From positions 1 through 55,806 of the forward strand of contig CAYSCZ010000015.1 of assembly GCA_964429655.1 (NCBI GenBank): a DNA stretch of 55,806 bases, read 5' to 3'. This document shows, piece after piece, positions 1 through 8,198 of this stretch. Positions within the stretch are counted from its first letter, which is position 1; each line of letters opens with the position of its first letter. The DNA comes from CAYSCZ01 sp964429655. Lineage in GTDB: Bacteria; Bacteroidota; Bacteroidia; Cytophagales; Cyclobacteriaceae. The translations under genes were made by a program, and so were the position numbers. The notes beneath the pieces are model-generated. The model did no database searches, had not been told where the DNA came from, and saw nothing but the letters and a program-made list of their open reading frames with translations.

Positions 1-951
1 GAATACCTTTTAGCCAATTTTAATACAGAGGCTTCAGCATTTTCAGCTGAGGACGCCGGACCTGCTTCAGACGAAAGGATTCAGAACCTTGCATTTAGAG
101 CAGATGGTATTGGTGCGGTAAATAGTGAACCAACCGTAGCAAATGCGATAGCAGATCAAACAGTGGTAGTTGGTGCCGCTATTACAGTAGATGTGGCTAA
201 TACATTTGAAGATGCTGATGGGGATGCGCTTTCATTTACAGCTTCTAGCTCTAACACCTCTTCGGCCACCGTTGCAATAGATGGATCAACAGCTACAGTC
301 AATGGTTTGGCAGTAGGAACAGCCACAATCATAGTAACTGCTGATGATGGTAATGACGGAACAGTTGCTGATGAGTTTGAAGTGACTGTTGAAGCTGGTA
401 ATACAGCACCAACTGTTGCTAACGCTATTGAAGATCAGGAGTTTGATGAAGGTTTTGGTTCAGAGACCATTGATCTGACTGATGTATTCAGTGATGCTGA
501 TGGCGATGCCCTAACCTTGATTGCTGAGTCAAGCGATGATGGTGTTGTCACTGTTGAAATAGCAGATAATACTTTAACGATCACAGAAGCTGCGCCTGGT
601 ACGGCCACTGTCACAATAACTGCCGATGATGGCGTAAGCGGAACTATAAGTGATGATTTTGAGGTGGTTGTTAATGACCTTGTTACCGGAATAGAAGACG
701 AGCTTAACGTTACAGGCATGTATCCAAACCCTGTTGAAGATAAGCTTACCATTATTATCGGTAATGAACTCAGTGTTAGTGATGTCAAGGTCTATAATTT
801 GAACGGTAAGCTGGTTAAATCCATTGTTCCTGACAATAAATATGGAACCATTACCATTTCACTTAAGGAGCTTCAGCAAGGCGTTTACTTCATCAATGTC
901 AATGATAGTAGAAGTGGTAAAGTATTAACCAACAGAGTAATTAAGCAATAA
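1..951 (+). CDS. T9SS-sorted secreted protein with cadherin-like repeats (5' end missing)
   Basis: The frame is open from the first base of the window, so this is the C-terminal 316 residues of a longer protein. After about 46 residues of unrecognised sequence there are two tandem repeats of roughly 97 residues, each opening with a PTVANAI-x-DQ motif and carrying DADGDAL and TADDG segments, typical of cadherin-like or Ig-like bacterial surface modules. The last ~80 residues form a T9SS type A sorting domain (MYPNPVEDKL, then VYNLNGKLVKS and GVYFINV). The protein is therefore expected to cross the outer membrane by type IX secretion. The catalytic or binding part lies upstream of the window, so its activity cannot be named. 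A strong terminator follows. Confidence 0.85.
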   Translation, partial: EYLLANFNTEASAFSAEDAGPASDERIQNLAFRADGIGAVNSEPTVANAIADQTVVVGAAITVDVANTFEDADGDALSFTASSSNTSSATVAIDGSTATVNGLAVGTATIIVTADDGNDGTVADEFEVTVEAGNTAPTVANAIEDQEFDEGFGSETIDLTDVFSDADGDALTLIAESSDDGVVTVEIADNTLTITEAAPGTATVTITADDGVSGTISDDFEVVVNDLVTGIEDELNVTGMYPNPVEDKLTIIIGNELSVSDVKVYNLNGKLVKSIVPDNKYGTITISLKELQQGVYFINVNDSRSGKVLTNRVIKQ

Positions 952-970
952 AACTCAAAATACTAAATAT

Positions 971-1003
971 AAAAAGGCCCCTCAGAAGAGGGGCTTTTTT
1001 TTT
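971..1003 (+). terminator. Rho-independent terminator after the T9SS protein
   Basis: A 7-bp GC-rich stem (GCCCCTC / GAGGGGC) with a 4-nt AGAA loop is extended by an A-run on the left pairing with a run of nine T on the right. It lies 20 bp after the stop codon of the preceding gene. Confidence 0.9.
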
Positions 1004-1108
1004 ACCTATTATTGGAATAGTATGAAGCGATTTTTACCAGGTGGGGCCTCTGAAAAAAATGTGAAACCGGTGTGACAAAATTTCAATAAAAAACCAAATT
1101 CAGTTTGA

Positions 1109-1678
1109 TTAAATATCTACTAATATTTCCTTAGTAGCTTCCCATATCTTACTAAATCTCCAGTGATAATGGTAGGGTGAGTCTTCATAGTTGTTTTTAT
1201 CCTCATGTGTTTTGATGGCCTGATATACCTGATTATAAAGATCTTCGCCTTTTTCCGTCCTTTTGGTAAAACTAACAGGCACGATGCCCAATATAATTAT
1301 TGATGAGCCATTTAAGCCTTTATAGACCTCGGACTTTATTAAGCCGCGCAGCTTCATAGTCCTTAACTCCTGAGATATATATTTTATGTAACGCTTTTTT
1401 CTTCGTACGATAAGTTCCCTCACTAAATCATCTTCATTATTAAGTTCAATCTTGATTTCATCCACCAGTTGATCGTCTGTTTTGATTTCTGTTTGATCTT
1501 TTCTTAGCTTAATCTTCCTAATCATATCCCAAACCCAACTGTACACATCATTATGTGTTAAAAACAAATGCTGGTTTCTGTCGTGTTCTATCTGGAAAGC
1601 ATTTGAAACTTTCAAAATCGCAAACTGCTCCAGACTTAATAAGATTTCCTTACTTTCGGGATTATAAGAGGCCTCCAT
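1109..1678 (-). CDS. Hypothetical protein, 189 aa
   Basis: No family recognised. The product is soluble, highly charged, with no signal peptide or membrane segment. The middle (about residues 55-110) is rich in Lys, Arg and Glu and probably helical (IRKIKLRKDQTE, RKKRYIKYISQEL); the rest is mixed and ends in WRFSKIWEATKEILVDI. The arrangement of a basic helical core followed by short beta-like stretches (SSIIILGIVPVSF) would fit a small winged-helix or adaptor fold, but that is a guess. It stands alone on the minus strand, divergent from the two-component pair and convergent with the T9SS protein. Confidence 0.6.
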   Translation of the reverse strand: MEASYNPESKEILLSLEQFAILKVSNAFQIEHDRNQHLFLTHNDVYSWVWDMIRKIKLRKDQTEIKTDDQLVDEIKIELNNEDDLVRELIVRRKKRYIKYISQELRTMKLRGLIKSEVYKGLNGSSIIILGIVPVSFTKRTEKGEDLYNQVYQAIKTHEDKNNYEDSPYHYHWRFSKIWEATKEILVDI

Positions 1679-1889
1679 TGATAAATAATTGAATTAATCA
1701 AATTTAATTTATTTATTCTCTTCTATTTAAAAAGAATAGCCTTAAATTATATAAACCATAATTATTAAACCTACAGCTAACATAAGGTTTACAAATTGGA
1801 TGTTTTCTTAACATATTATTGATATTTATTTAGATTTAATTATTGTAATTCATTGGTCTATTACTTGATAGCGTTTCATTTCTAGCTTA

Positions 1890-3299
1890 ATGAAAAAAGT
1901 CTTAATCGTAGAAGATTCCTTGTTAATTAATCAGCACATTGAACTCTGTGTGAAAAACGCAGGTTATGAACCGCTGACTGCTTATAATGGTGAAGAGGCT
2001 TTTAGACTGGCAAGCTCAAAAAAACCTAATTTGGTTTTAATGGATATACTTCTTGATGATTATATGGACGGAGTGCAGGCTGCCGCTAAGATAAATTCAT
2101 TAAACCAACACATACCGATAATTTATCTTACAGCCAATTCAGATAAGGATACCATTGACCGGGCTAAGTTCACGCAACCCTTTGGCTATATTATTAAACC
2201 ATTCAATGAAGTTGAGTTGGTCACAAATATTGAGATGGCCATTTATAAAGCCGGGATTGAGAACGAGATAAAGCAGAATAAGGACATTTTACAATCTACT
2301 ATAAATACAATTGAGGAAGGCTTGATCCTGATTTCTGAAGACCTAAAAATTGATTACATAAATCCAAGTGCTGAAAAAATAACTGGTCATAAGTTTACAG
2401 AACTTTTAAAATTAGATTTTAAAAGTATTTTTTCATTTAATCCTTTAGATGACAAGGATATAAGTATTGAACCATTTGTGGAAAATGAACCATACCTTAT
2501 CAATAATAAATTTGGCAACAGCGTTGAATTAATGATGAGTTGTCAGAATAAGTCCACGCCAGTAGGAAATATTTTGCTTAAGCCAATTATAAATGATGGG
2601 GCACTAAAGAGTTACTTATTTTTATTTAAGGATATCACTAATCTGTTGGTTAAAAGAAAACTTGAGGATCAGCTAAAGAAAAAGAAAGTCTCTCTACTTA
2701 TTGAAGGCCAGGAAAGTGAGCGTGCCCGCATAGCCCAGGAACTGCATGATAGTATTGGCCAAACATTGAATTTGGTAAAACTTAAAATGGACCTTCTGTC
2801 AAAAAATAACGGCGAGTACCTCGAACTATCTGCGTTGATCGATGAATCTATACAAGAGATTAAAAAATTGTCTGAGAATTTATTACCTTCCCAACTAAAC
2901 TACTTTGATCTAAAAACATGTATAGAGTCATTGATTAAAAAGTATCAACAGACAAATATACTGGTTGAGTTTAGGTCTGTAGATATGCCGGTTGTTAATC
3001 ATTTAGGCACAAAGATCAATTTATACCGCATCACACAGGAAGCGATTAATAATGCAATTAAACATGCGAAAGCCTCTAGGATAACTGTACAACTAAATGA
3101 AGTAATGGGACGGGCCCAGCTTACCATAGAAGATGATGGTCATGGGTTTGATTTTAAGCCAGAGGTTATTTATAATCATCATCATGGCATTAACAATATG
3201 ATACAAAGAGCGGAAAGCTTAAATGGTGTTTTAGAAATAGAGTCAAACAAAAAATTTGGTACCTTCATATCTGTGGAAGTGCCATTGCAAAATGAATAA
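1890..3299 (+). CDS. Hybrid sensor histidine kinase (REC-PAS-HisKA_3-HATPase)
   Basis: Receiver domain at residues 1-118 with acidic pocket E8/D9, phosphoacceptor D52 in VLMDILL, and the conserved Lys in IIKPF. A PAS-like sensor covers about 130-250 (TINTIEEGLILISEDLKIDYINPSA). The HisKA_3 dimerisation domain starts near 270 with ERARIAQELHDS, where H286 is the predicted phosphorylated histidine. A HATPase_c domain (NAIKHAKA, DDGHGFD, GINNM) ends the protein. There is no transmembrane segment, so this is a cytosolic NarX/DegS-type kinase that can also receive phosphate through its own REC domain. Its stop overlaps the start of the next gene, a LuxR-type regulator, which is its obvious partner. 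The signal sensed is unknown. Confidence 0.9.
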   Translation: MKKVLIVEDSLLINQHIELCVKNAGYEPLTAYNGEEAFRLASSKKPNLVLMDILLDDYMDGVQAAAKINSLNQHIPIIYLTANSDKDTIDRAKFTQPFGYIIKPFNEVELVTNIEMAIYKAGIENEIKQNKDILQSTINTIEEGLILISEDLKIDYINPSAEKITGHKFTELLKLDFKSIFSFNPLDDKDISIEPFVENEPYLINNKFGNSVELMMSCQNKSTPVGNILLKPIINDGALKSYLFLFKDITNLLVKRKLEDQLKKKKVSLLIEGQESERARIAQELHDSIGQTLNLVKLKMDLLSKNNGEYLELSALIDESIQEIKKLSENLLPSQLNYFDLKTCIESLIKKYQQTNILVEFRSVDMPVVNHLGTKINLYRITQEAINNAIKHAKASRITVQLNEVMGRAQLTIEDDGHGFDFKPEVIYNHHHGINNMIQRAESLNGVLEIESNKKFGTFISVEVPLQNE

Positions 3300-3942
3300 A
3301 TATCCAATATATCTGGTTGAGGATCATGAATTGGTGCGCAGGGGTATTAAGAACCTCCTGGGTATGGACGAGCATTACGAAATAGTGGGGGAGTTTTCAT
3401 CTGCGGAAAATGCGTTACATTCATTAAAGAAAGATCGCCCTTCGGCTGTTGTCATGGATATTTCCTTACCTAAAATGAATGGCATGGAAGCTGCACAAAA
3501 ATTTCGGGAAGTGCTGCCGGATATCAAGATTATAATCTTAAGTATGCACACGGATGAGGAGTATATTATTAAGTGTATAGACAATGAAATTAATGGATAT
3601 GTTGTAAAAGGATCCAGTGCAAATGAGCTATTAAAAGCTTTGGAATTTGTAAGAAATGGTAAGATATATTACAGCGAGGTCGTTTATTCCATAGCCTTGT
3701 CATTTTTCAGAAAGAAGCGAGAACCCAAAAAAGAGGATATAAAAGATAAATTGATGCTAACTAAAAGAGAAAATGAAGTACTCAAATTAATCGTTGACGG
3801 GTTGACCAGTTATGAAATATCTGAAAAACTCTCCATTAGCAATCGGACTGTAGAGGCCCACCGTTCAAATATTCTCAAAAAAGTAGGTGTTAAAAATACT
3901 GCAGAATTAGTTAGGAAAACATTGAGTGAAAAGCTCATCTGA
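3292..3942 (+). CDS. NarL/LuxR-family response regulator
   Basis: Receiver domain with acidic residues E10/D11, phosphoacceptor D56 in VVMDISLP and a Lys in YVVKGSS. A LuxR-type helix-turn-helix follows from about residue 152 (LTKRENEVLKLIVDGLTS, then ISNRTVEAHRSNI). The start chosen is the ATG of MNKYPIYLVED, which overlaps the kinase stop codon by 8 bp (translational coupling). An upstream in-frame Met inside the kinase gene adds only non-homologous residues. Length is 216 aa, normal for the family. It is the output partner of the preceding hybrid kinase. Target genes are not evident. Confidence 0.92.
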   Translation: MNKYPIYLVEDHELVRRGIKNLLGMDEHYEIVGEFSSAENALHSLKKDRPSAVVMDISLPKMNGMEAAQKFREVLPDIKIIILSMHTDEEYIIKCIDNEINGYVVKGSSANELLKALEFVRNGKIYYSEVVYSIALSFFRKKREPKKEDIKDKLMLTKRENEVLKLIVDGLTSYEISEKLSISNRTVEAHRSNILKKVGVKNTAELVRKTLSEKLI

Positions 3943-3987
3943 TCCGGAAATCACACCTTTAAAAAAAAATCACAATATAGGATTAAA

Positions 3988-4638
3988 ATGGCTCAACTTG
4001 ATATATCCGCAATTTATGCTTTTGGTAAGCAATACCGGGCAAACTTTATTAACAGTCTATCAGGCTTTAAAAGTGTAAACCTGGTGGGTACTAAATCGAA
4101 AAAAGGTATTTCAAATCTCGCAATTGTGAGTTCTGTTGTGCATGTTGGTGCCCATCCGCCATTAATTGGTGTGCTATTTCGCCCGGAAAGCGTTCCTCGT
4201 CACAGCTTAAGAAACATAAAAGATACCGGTTATTACACATTAAATCACGTCAATTCAGAGATATACAGAAAAGCGCACCAAACAAGTGCTAATTACCCCG
4301 AAGAAGTGTCAGAATTTGATCAATGTGGTTTTAAAGAACTCTATCAGGATGGATTTCTGGCACCTTATGTTGCGCAGTCAACTATTAGAATGGGCGTTGA
4401 ACTGAAAGAAATCAAAAAATTGATGAACGACACAGAATTTATTGTGGGAGAGATTGTAAAGGTATGTTTTCCTGAAGAATATCAAAGTGAAGATGGCAGC
4501 GTCGATATTCAGGCTTGTGATACGATCACGGTTTCCGGTTTGGATCAATACTATAAAACGAGTGCCTTGGAAAAACTACCCTACGCAAAACCAGAAAATC
4601 CAGTGACTGATGAAATTAAGCCTTTTATCCGATCATAG
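3988..4638 (+). CDS. Flavin reductase-like / FMN-binding split-barrel protein
   Basis: 216 aa, resembling the flavin reductase-like FMN-binding split barrel family. Residues 28-75 (VNLVGTKSKKGISNLAIVSSVVHVGAHPPLIGVLFRP, with the break after LAIVSS) match the typical segment that contacts FMN; then RHSLRNIKDTGYYTLNH and VGEIVKVCFPEEY follow the family pattern. No signal peptide; cytosolic. It begins 45 bp after the response regulator and may be cotranscribed, although an A-rich stretch separates them. The physiological substrate cannot be told; related proteins reduce flavins or act as oxidoreductase accessory proteins. Confidence 0.8.
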   Translation: MAQLDISAIYAFGKQYRANFINSLSGFKSVNLVGTKSKKGISNLAIVSSVVHVGAHPPLIGVLFRPESVPRHSLRNIKDTGYYTLNHVNSEIYRKAHQTSANYPEEVSEFDQCGFKELYQDGFLAPYVAQSTIRMGVELKEIKKLMNDTEFIVGEIVKVCFPEEYQSEDGSVDIQACDTITVSGLDQYYKTSALEKLPYAKPENPVTDEIKPFIRS

Positions 4639-4757
4639 CATTTTAATACATCAGCATATTTTTGGCACGTTTGTTGGTTCTATAAAAAAGAGTAGAGTTT
4701 TCTTCATACAGTTGGTTTTGGGGAATCCAGACGGGGTTCCCTAATTCATTGAAAGTC

Positions 4758-4784
4758 AAAAAAAAACCACCTCTATCGAGGTGG
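4758..4784 (-). terminator. Rho-independent terminator (minus strand)
   Basis: Stem CCACCTC/GAGGTGG with a 4-nt loop. On the minus strand it is followed by a run of nine T (nine A at 4758-4766 on the plus strand). It serves the minus-strand secreted protein gene that ends at 4816. Confidence 0.85.
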
Positions 4785-4815
4785 CTTAACACATTAACTT
4801 ATTTTACTTTAAATT

Positions 4816-5400
4816 TTACAGAACTAACTTTTCTTCTTTTATAAGCCTGCCATCGGATAAAATGTTGAAGGTAACATTTTTAGATTTTAGCTCATTTAGG
4901 TTGTAGATCCTGTTAATAACGCCTCCTTCTTCCAGCACTTCATTATATACTAAATCATCGTTAGCATCATAAATGAATACACTCAAAGGAGCATGTGACC
5001 TGTCGAAGCATAGCAACTGAACTTTCCCATTACTTTTATTCAATTTTGTTAAGCTGATATCACTTTCTGTGATGTCTCTCAAGTCAACTTTCTGATTGAA
5101 CTTTGTGCTTTCAGTTTCTACAAGGAAAGTATAATCTCCCACAGGTAGATTGCTTAAATCATAGGGTTTCGAAAAACCATCTGATTTGATAATGTTAGAT
5201 GCGTATATTTTTTTTTGATTTTTATCTAATATACTCACACTAACATTTTCCTCAGCTGAAGATTTAAAGATTACCCTGTAAGTTTTACCATCTTTGTTAG
5301 GGACGATTTTTACTTCAGAATCCTCTTTTTCAACATAAGCAAAGACAGTAGCACTAATAACTGTTAAAAGGGCTACTAATAAAACTTTTACTTTTTTCAT
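4816..5400 (-). CDS. Secreted protein of unknown function, 194 aa
   Basis: A Sec signal peptide (MKKVKVLLVALLTVISATVFA) precedes two beta-rich halves. The first (about 30-105) has YRVIFKSSAEENVSVSILD and NLPVGDYTFLVETES; the second (about 115-195) repeats the theme with LLCFDRSHAPLSVFIYD and ends FNILSDGRLIKEEKLVL. This resembles small periplasmic Ig-like or T9SS-CTD-like beta sandwiches in Bacteroidota, but no catalytic motif is visible. An alternative start two codons upstream exists; the Met used places the Lys pair directly at the N-terminus as in a normal signal peptide. Monocistronic, with its own terminator. Confidence 0.75.
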   Translation of the reverse strand: MKKVKVLLVALLTVISATVFAYVEKEDSEVKIVPNKDGKTYRVIFKSSAEENVSVSILDKNQKKIYASNIIKSDGFSKPYDLSNLPVGDYTFLVETESTKFNQKVDLRDITESDISLTKLNKSNGKVQLLCFDRSHAPLSVFIYDANDDLVYNEVLEEGGVINRIYNLNELKSKNVTFNILSDGRLIKEEKLVL

Positions 5401-5885
5401 AATCATAATTATTTTAGCTGTTTGTTATTTGATTATTATGCAAAGAACGATTACAATTATTGTATGTTCAAATAATTCATACTTTATTTGAATGAAAAAC
5501 CAGCAAAACCTGAAAATTTTCAATAGTGTTAAATGTTATATCGATTTCATTAAAAATTACATAATACAATAAATTGTGATTAATGGCATCAATTTAAAAT
5601 ATAGAATTGTATTTTTAATGAATAGCCAAATGATCATGGGGATTATGCAGGTATTGTGTCATCTGATTAGGTATTCAACACTTACCATCTAATTTTAGAA
5701 AAAATTATGTGGGAATCATGAAAACGATTTTATTAATCAATTATTTGATTAAAACATTGGTTATCAGTTGATTATACATTTGCTTATAAATTGAAATATT
5801 TACAATGCTTAAATGAAAACCTTTTCATTTTGGCCAGTGGTTGTTATTTTGATCAAATAATTTTAAATCCAATTAATCGTATCAT
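5401..5885. other. Gene-free AT-rich intergenic stretch
   Basis: About 485 bp separating a minus-strand and a plus-strand gene. No open frame with protein-like composition was found. The one notable site is TACATTTG at 5775-5782, which fits the Bacteroidota -7 consensus TAnnTTTG and could be the promoter of the RDD gene, although no TTG lies at the ideal spacing. Several TTTTAAT/ATTAAAA-type runs look like low-complexity AT sequence. Confidence 0.4.
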
Positions 5886-6272
5886 TTGCAAGGCGCAGGT
5901 TTCTGGAAACGTTTATCGGCTCACAACATAGATTTATTACTTCTGGTAGGATTGTTTTATTTATTATCTTTTTTTGTAAAGGACAATATCATACTTTTTT
6001 TCATCTGTGGATCATCGTATATAACTTATCACGTCTTATTTGAACTGAGTGAATGGCGGGGTAGTCCAGGGAAAAAGATCATAAAAATATGCGTTGTGGA
6101 TCATGAAGGGGACAGATTGAAATTTTTTCATAGCCTGACTAGAAATATGGCAAAGGTTCTATCCCTTGCGGTATTTTTCTTTGGATTTGGAATGATAGAT
6201 TTCAACGCAAGGAAAAAAGGCCTGCATGACTTTATTGCCAGAAGTCTGGTAATTATAAGTAAAACATTGTAA
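5886..6272 (+). CDS. RDD-family membrane protein
   Basis: 128 aa beginning QGAGFWKRLSAHNIDLLLLVGLFY, the usual start of an RDD domain (first Arg-Asp-type motif here RLSAHNID). Hydrophobic segments lie at about 15-32, 35-52 and 84-103. The motif SPGKKIIKICVVD near residue 62 and ARKKGLHDFIARSLVI near the end are classic for the family. No ATG is available: the frame is closed by a TAA 12 bp upstream, so the TTG at 5886 is the only sensible start. Function of RDD proteins is mostly unknown; some have been linked to ion transport. Confidence 0.8.
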   Translation: MQGAGFWKRLSAHNIDLLLLVGLFYLLSFFVKDNIILFFICGSSYITYHVLFELSEWRGSPGKKIIKICVVDHEGDRLKFFHSLTRNMAKVLSLAVFFFGFGMIDFNARKKGLHDFIARSLVIISKTL

Positions 6273-6372
6273 GTATAAAATTACTTAATGACCAACATGA
6301 TTAAAATTATCTTTTATGACTATCTATAAACTAATTAATGTCTTATATTCACAAATAAATATTTTCTAAAGT

Positions 6373-6999
6373 ATGGCTGAATCTTCTCAATCAGGTATAA
6401 AGAAGTTCGAGAATTTTTTTGAAGGTTTCATGTTTTGGAGCCGATGGGTACAGGCACCTTTATATACAGGTTTGATCATTGGAAGCTTTTTGTATTTGTA
6501 CAAATTCTTCGAAGAGTTACTTCACATATATCATGAAACCACTACATTGTCTGAAACCAAAATGATGTTAGGCATCTTGAGCCTGGTGGATATGTCTATG
6601 GTGATGAACCTGGTTGTGATGACTACCATTGGAGGTTATTCAATTTTTACCAGCCGTATTGATGTAGATATGCACGAGGATAAGCCATTATGGTTAGAGG
6701 ATTTAGATGCAGGTCAATTAAAAATTAAATTAGCAACCTCCCTTGCTTCTATCTCTGGGGTACAATTATTAAAAACATTCATTGACTATAGAGATGCTGT
6801 CGAGAAAGCAAGCTCTGAAGGTATTATTATGGAAATTGTAATACATATGGTGTTTATAGTTTCTGCTTTATTGTTGGCTCAAACTGAGAAAATTGTACAT
6901 TCTTATCCACATGGGGAGTTGGCTAAGGAAGCAAACAAAAGAATGCATGAAGAGCACCATAGAAAATTCTCTGGTGAAAAGCCGCTAGATGAGGATTAA
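6373..6999 (+). CDS. YqhA/TIGR00645 family inner-membrane protein
   Basis: 208 aa with four predicted membrane helices (about 28-48, 66-90, 112-135, 148-168). The segments FMFWSRWVQAPLYTGL, VDMSMVMNLVVMTTIGGYSIF and ASISGVQLLKTFID are characteristic of the UPF0114/YqhA family. The C-terminus is a charged, His-rich cytosolic tail. No biochemical role is established for the family. It is followed by a convergent minus-strand gene after only 7 bp. Confidence 0.88.
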   Translation: MAESSQSGIKKFENFFEGFMFWSRWVQAPLYTGLIIGSFLYLYKFFEELLHIYHETTTLSETKMMLGILSLVDMSMVMNLVVMTTIGGYSIFTSRIDVDMHEDKPLWLEDLDAGQLKIKLATSLASISGVQLLKTFIDYRDAVEKASSEGIIMEIVIHMVFIVSALLLAQTEKIVHSYPHGELAKEANKRMHEEHHRKFSGEKPLDED

Positions 7000-7006
7000 T
7001 AGTTAA

Positions 7007-7660
7007 TCATTCTTTTTTCTTTTTGTAATACCCTGATTTCAGGTCTCGAATAAAATTAGACCAATTAATAGGATTTAACAGTTGATTTGGCTGGATTCTT
7101 CCGGTAATCTCATAGATACGTCTATCCCGCCAAAATTCATAATAATACTTTTCATCCTGGTAGGTGTCTTTGATAAGGTTCATTATATCCCTTTGAGCTT
7201 CGAATCCTCGCTGGTCCAAATCTTTTTTTAAGTTAAGGCTTAAAACAGAATTCATGAATTCATCTTCTGTAGGAAAATTATAAATAGTTATATTTTTCAA
7301 AATGATGGTATCTTCCTCCAATAATTGGACTAAAGCATAGTTCGTCGTGTCATCAAGTACCTCAGGGACAACAAAGTAGGATTTTTTATAACCCAATTCA
7401 CTAAACAGTATAGTATCTCCCTTTAATGCAGTGAGTTGAAATAAACCCAAAGTATCAGATACTGCTCCGGTATTCCGTTTGTCATTAATTATATTCACCA
7501 GTGGAATCGGTTCCTTCGTGACAGCGTCCAGCACAATACCACTAATATTAATTCCCACCTCATTATTTTGGCCTTTGAGATCAAATTGAGTCATGAATAC
7601 CGGTAGGATAATTAATAATTTCTTTATGGATTTAAGCTTATTTAGTCGCATAAAACTCAA
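7007..7660 (-). CDS. Carboxypeptidase-regulatory-like domain protein, secreted
   Basis: 217 aa. A signal sequence (KKLLIILPVFMTQFDLKGQ) is followed by one CarboxypepD_reg-like beta sandwich at about 36-115 (ISGIVLDAVTKEPIPLVNI, GLFQLTALKGDTILFSELGY). The remaining half is charged and helical (NSVLSLNLKKDLDQRGFEAQ) and ends in a basic KKKKE tail. Many Bacteroidota encode such stand-alone proteins; the role is unknown, possibly envelope anchoring. Translation may start at the second Met (MRLNKL), which fits a signal peptide better. Confidence 0.75.
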   Translation of the reverse strand: MSFMRLNKLKSIKKLLIILPVFMTQFDLKGQNNEVGINISGIVLDAVTKEPIPLVNIINDKRNTGAVSDTLGLFQLTALKGDTILFSELGYKKSYFVVPEVLDDTTNYALVQLLEEDTIILKNITIYNFPTEDEFMNSVLSLNLKKDLDQRGFEAQRDIMNLIKDTYQDEKYYYEFWRDRRIYEITGRIQPNQLLNPINWSNFIRDLKSGYYKKKKE

Positions 7661-7789
7661 TTATTATTGACATCAAACATACATAATTTATTTACACCTA
7701 TGTCCAGGTTATGTTTGTTTGATCAATCTTAATTTCAGCATATGGAGAAGAATTTTTTTAAAAATATTATAAATGTTATTACTTAATCC

Positions 7790-7819
7790 TTGCGGTTCCG
7801 ATATCAGTTTATATATTTG
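7790..7819 (+). promoter_or_regulatory. Bacteroidota-type promoter for a candidate small RNA
   Basis: TTG at 7790-7792, then exactly 19 nt, then TATATTTG at 7812-7819, a perfect match to TAnnTTTG. Transcription should start near 7826. The only thing downstream on this strand before the opposite-strand tRNA is the hairpin described next. Confidence 0.65.
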
Positions 7820-7825
7820 TAGAAC

Positions 7826-7895
7826 ATAGTTAGTTTATTTTATGCCTCAACCTTGTTACCTGCGCTTGCCTCTGCAGGAACAAGGTTTTTTTTTA
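7826..7895 (+). ncRNA. Candidate orphan small RNA ending in a strong terminator hairpin
   Basis: Between the promoter and a T-run lies a hairpin at 7849-7887: a 9-bp stem (AACCTTGTT / AACAAGGTT) and a 5-bp stem (CCTGC / GCAGG) separated by one bulged A, with a 10-nt loop. It is followed by nine T in total. No plus-strand gene is nearby (the gene to the left is on the other strand), so the hairpin cannot be the terminator of an annotated gene. Expected transcript is about 70 nt. A 24-codon frame begins at the ATG at 7842 but runs through the terminator, so coding is unlikely. The family is not recognised. Confidence 0.5.
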
Positions 7896-8037
7896 TATGG
7901 GTTTTTAGATTATTAGCATCTCTTTTATATTCTGGGTTTAATGGATAATCAAAGTCGGGTGGTAATCCTAAAGCTTAGGGCGATATAAATATCATCTATA
8001 AATATCAATGACTATTTGTAATCAATGGAGAGATAAG

Positions 8038-8119
8038 TACCAAAGGTGGGAGTCGAACCCACACTCCCGAAGGAACACGATTTTGAGTCGTGCGCGTCTA
8101 CCAATTCCGCCACTTTGGC
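8038..8119 (-). tRNA. tRNA-Leu (anticodon CAA)
   Basis: Reading the minus strand: acceptor GCCAAAG pairs with CTTTGGT (first pair G-U), the D-arm is GGCGGAATTGGTAGACGC, and anticodon stem CACGA/TCGTG encloses loop CTCAAAA, giving anticodon CAA. A long class II variable arm (TTCCTTCGGGA) and T-arm GTGGGTTCGACTCCCAC follow. Discriminator is A; the CCA is not encoded. A CAAACATA on the plus strand at 8128-8135 is a perfect minus-strand -7 element (TATGTTTG) at the right distance. Confidence 0.95.
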
Positions 8120-8198
8120 AAAAAACACAAACATATGAAATAACTGATTATCAAGTGATCTAAAGTATCGTAAATTTTACCAGATATGGTCATCAATT

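Noticed and set aside
7842..7916. A 24-codon small open frame in the candidate small RNA
   Set aside because: It runs through the terminator stem and T-run, so the mature transcript would not contain its stop codon; the peptide has no recognisable character.
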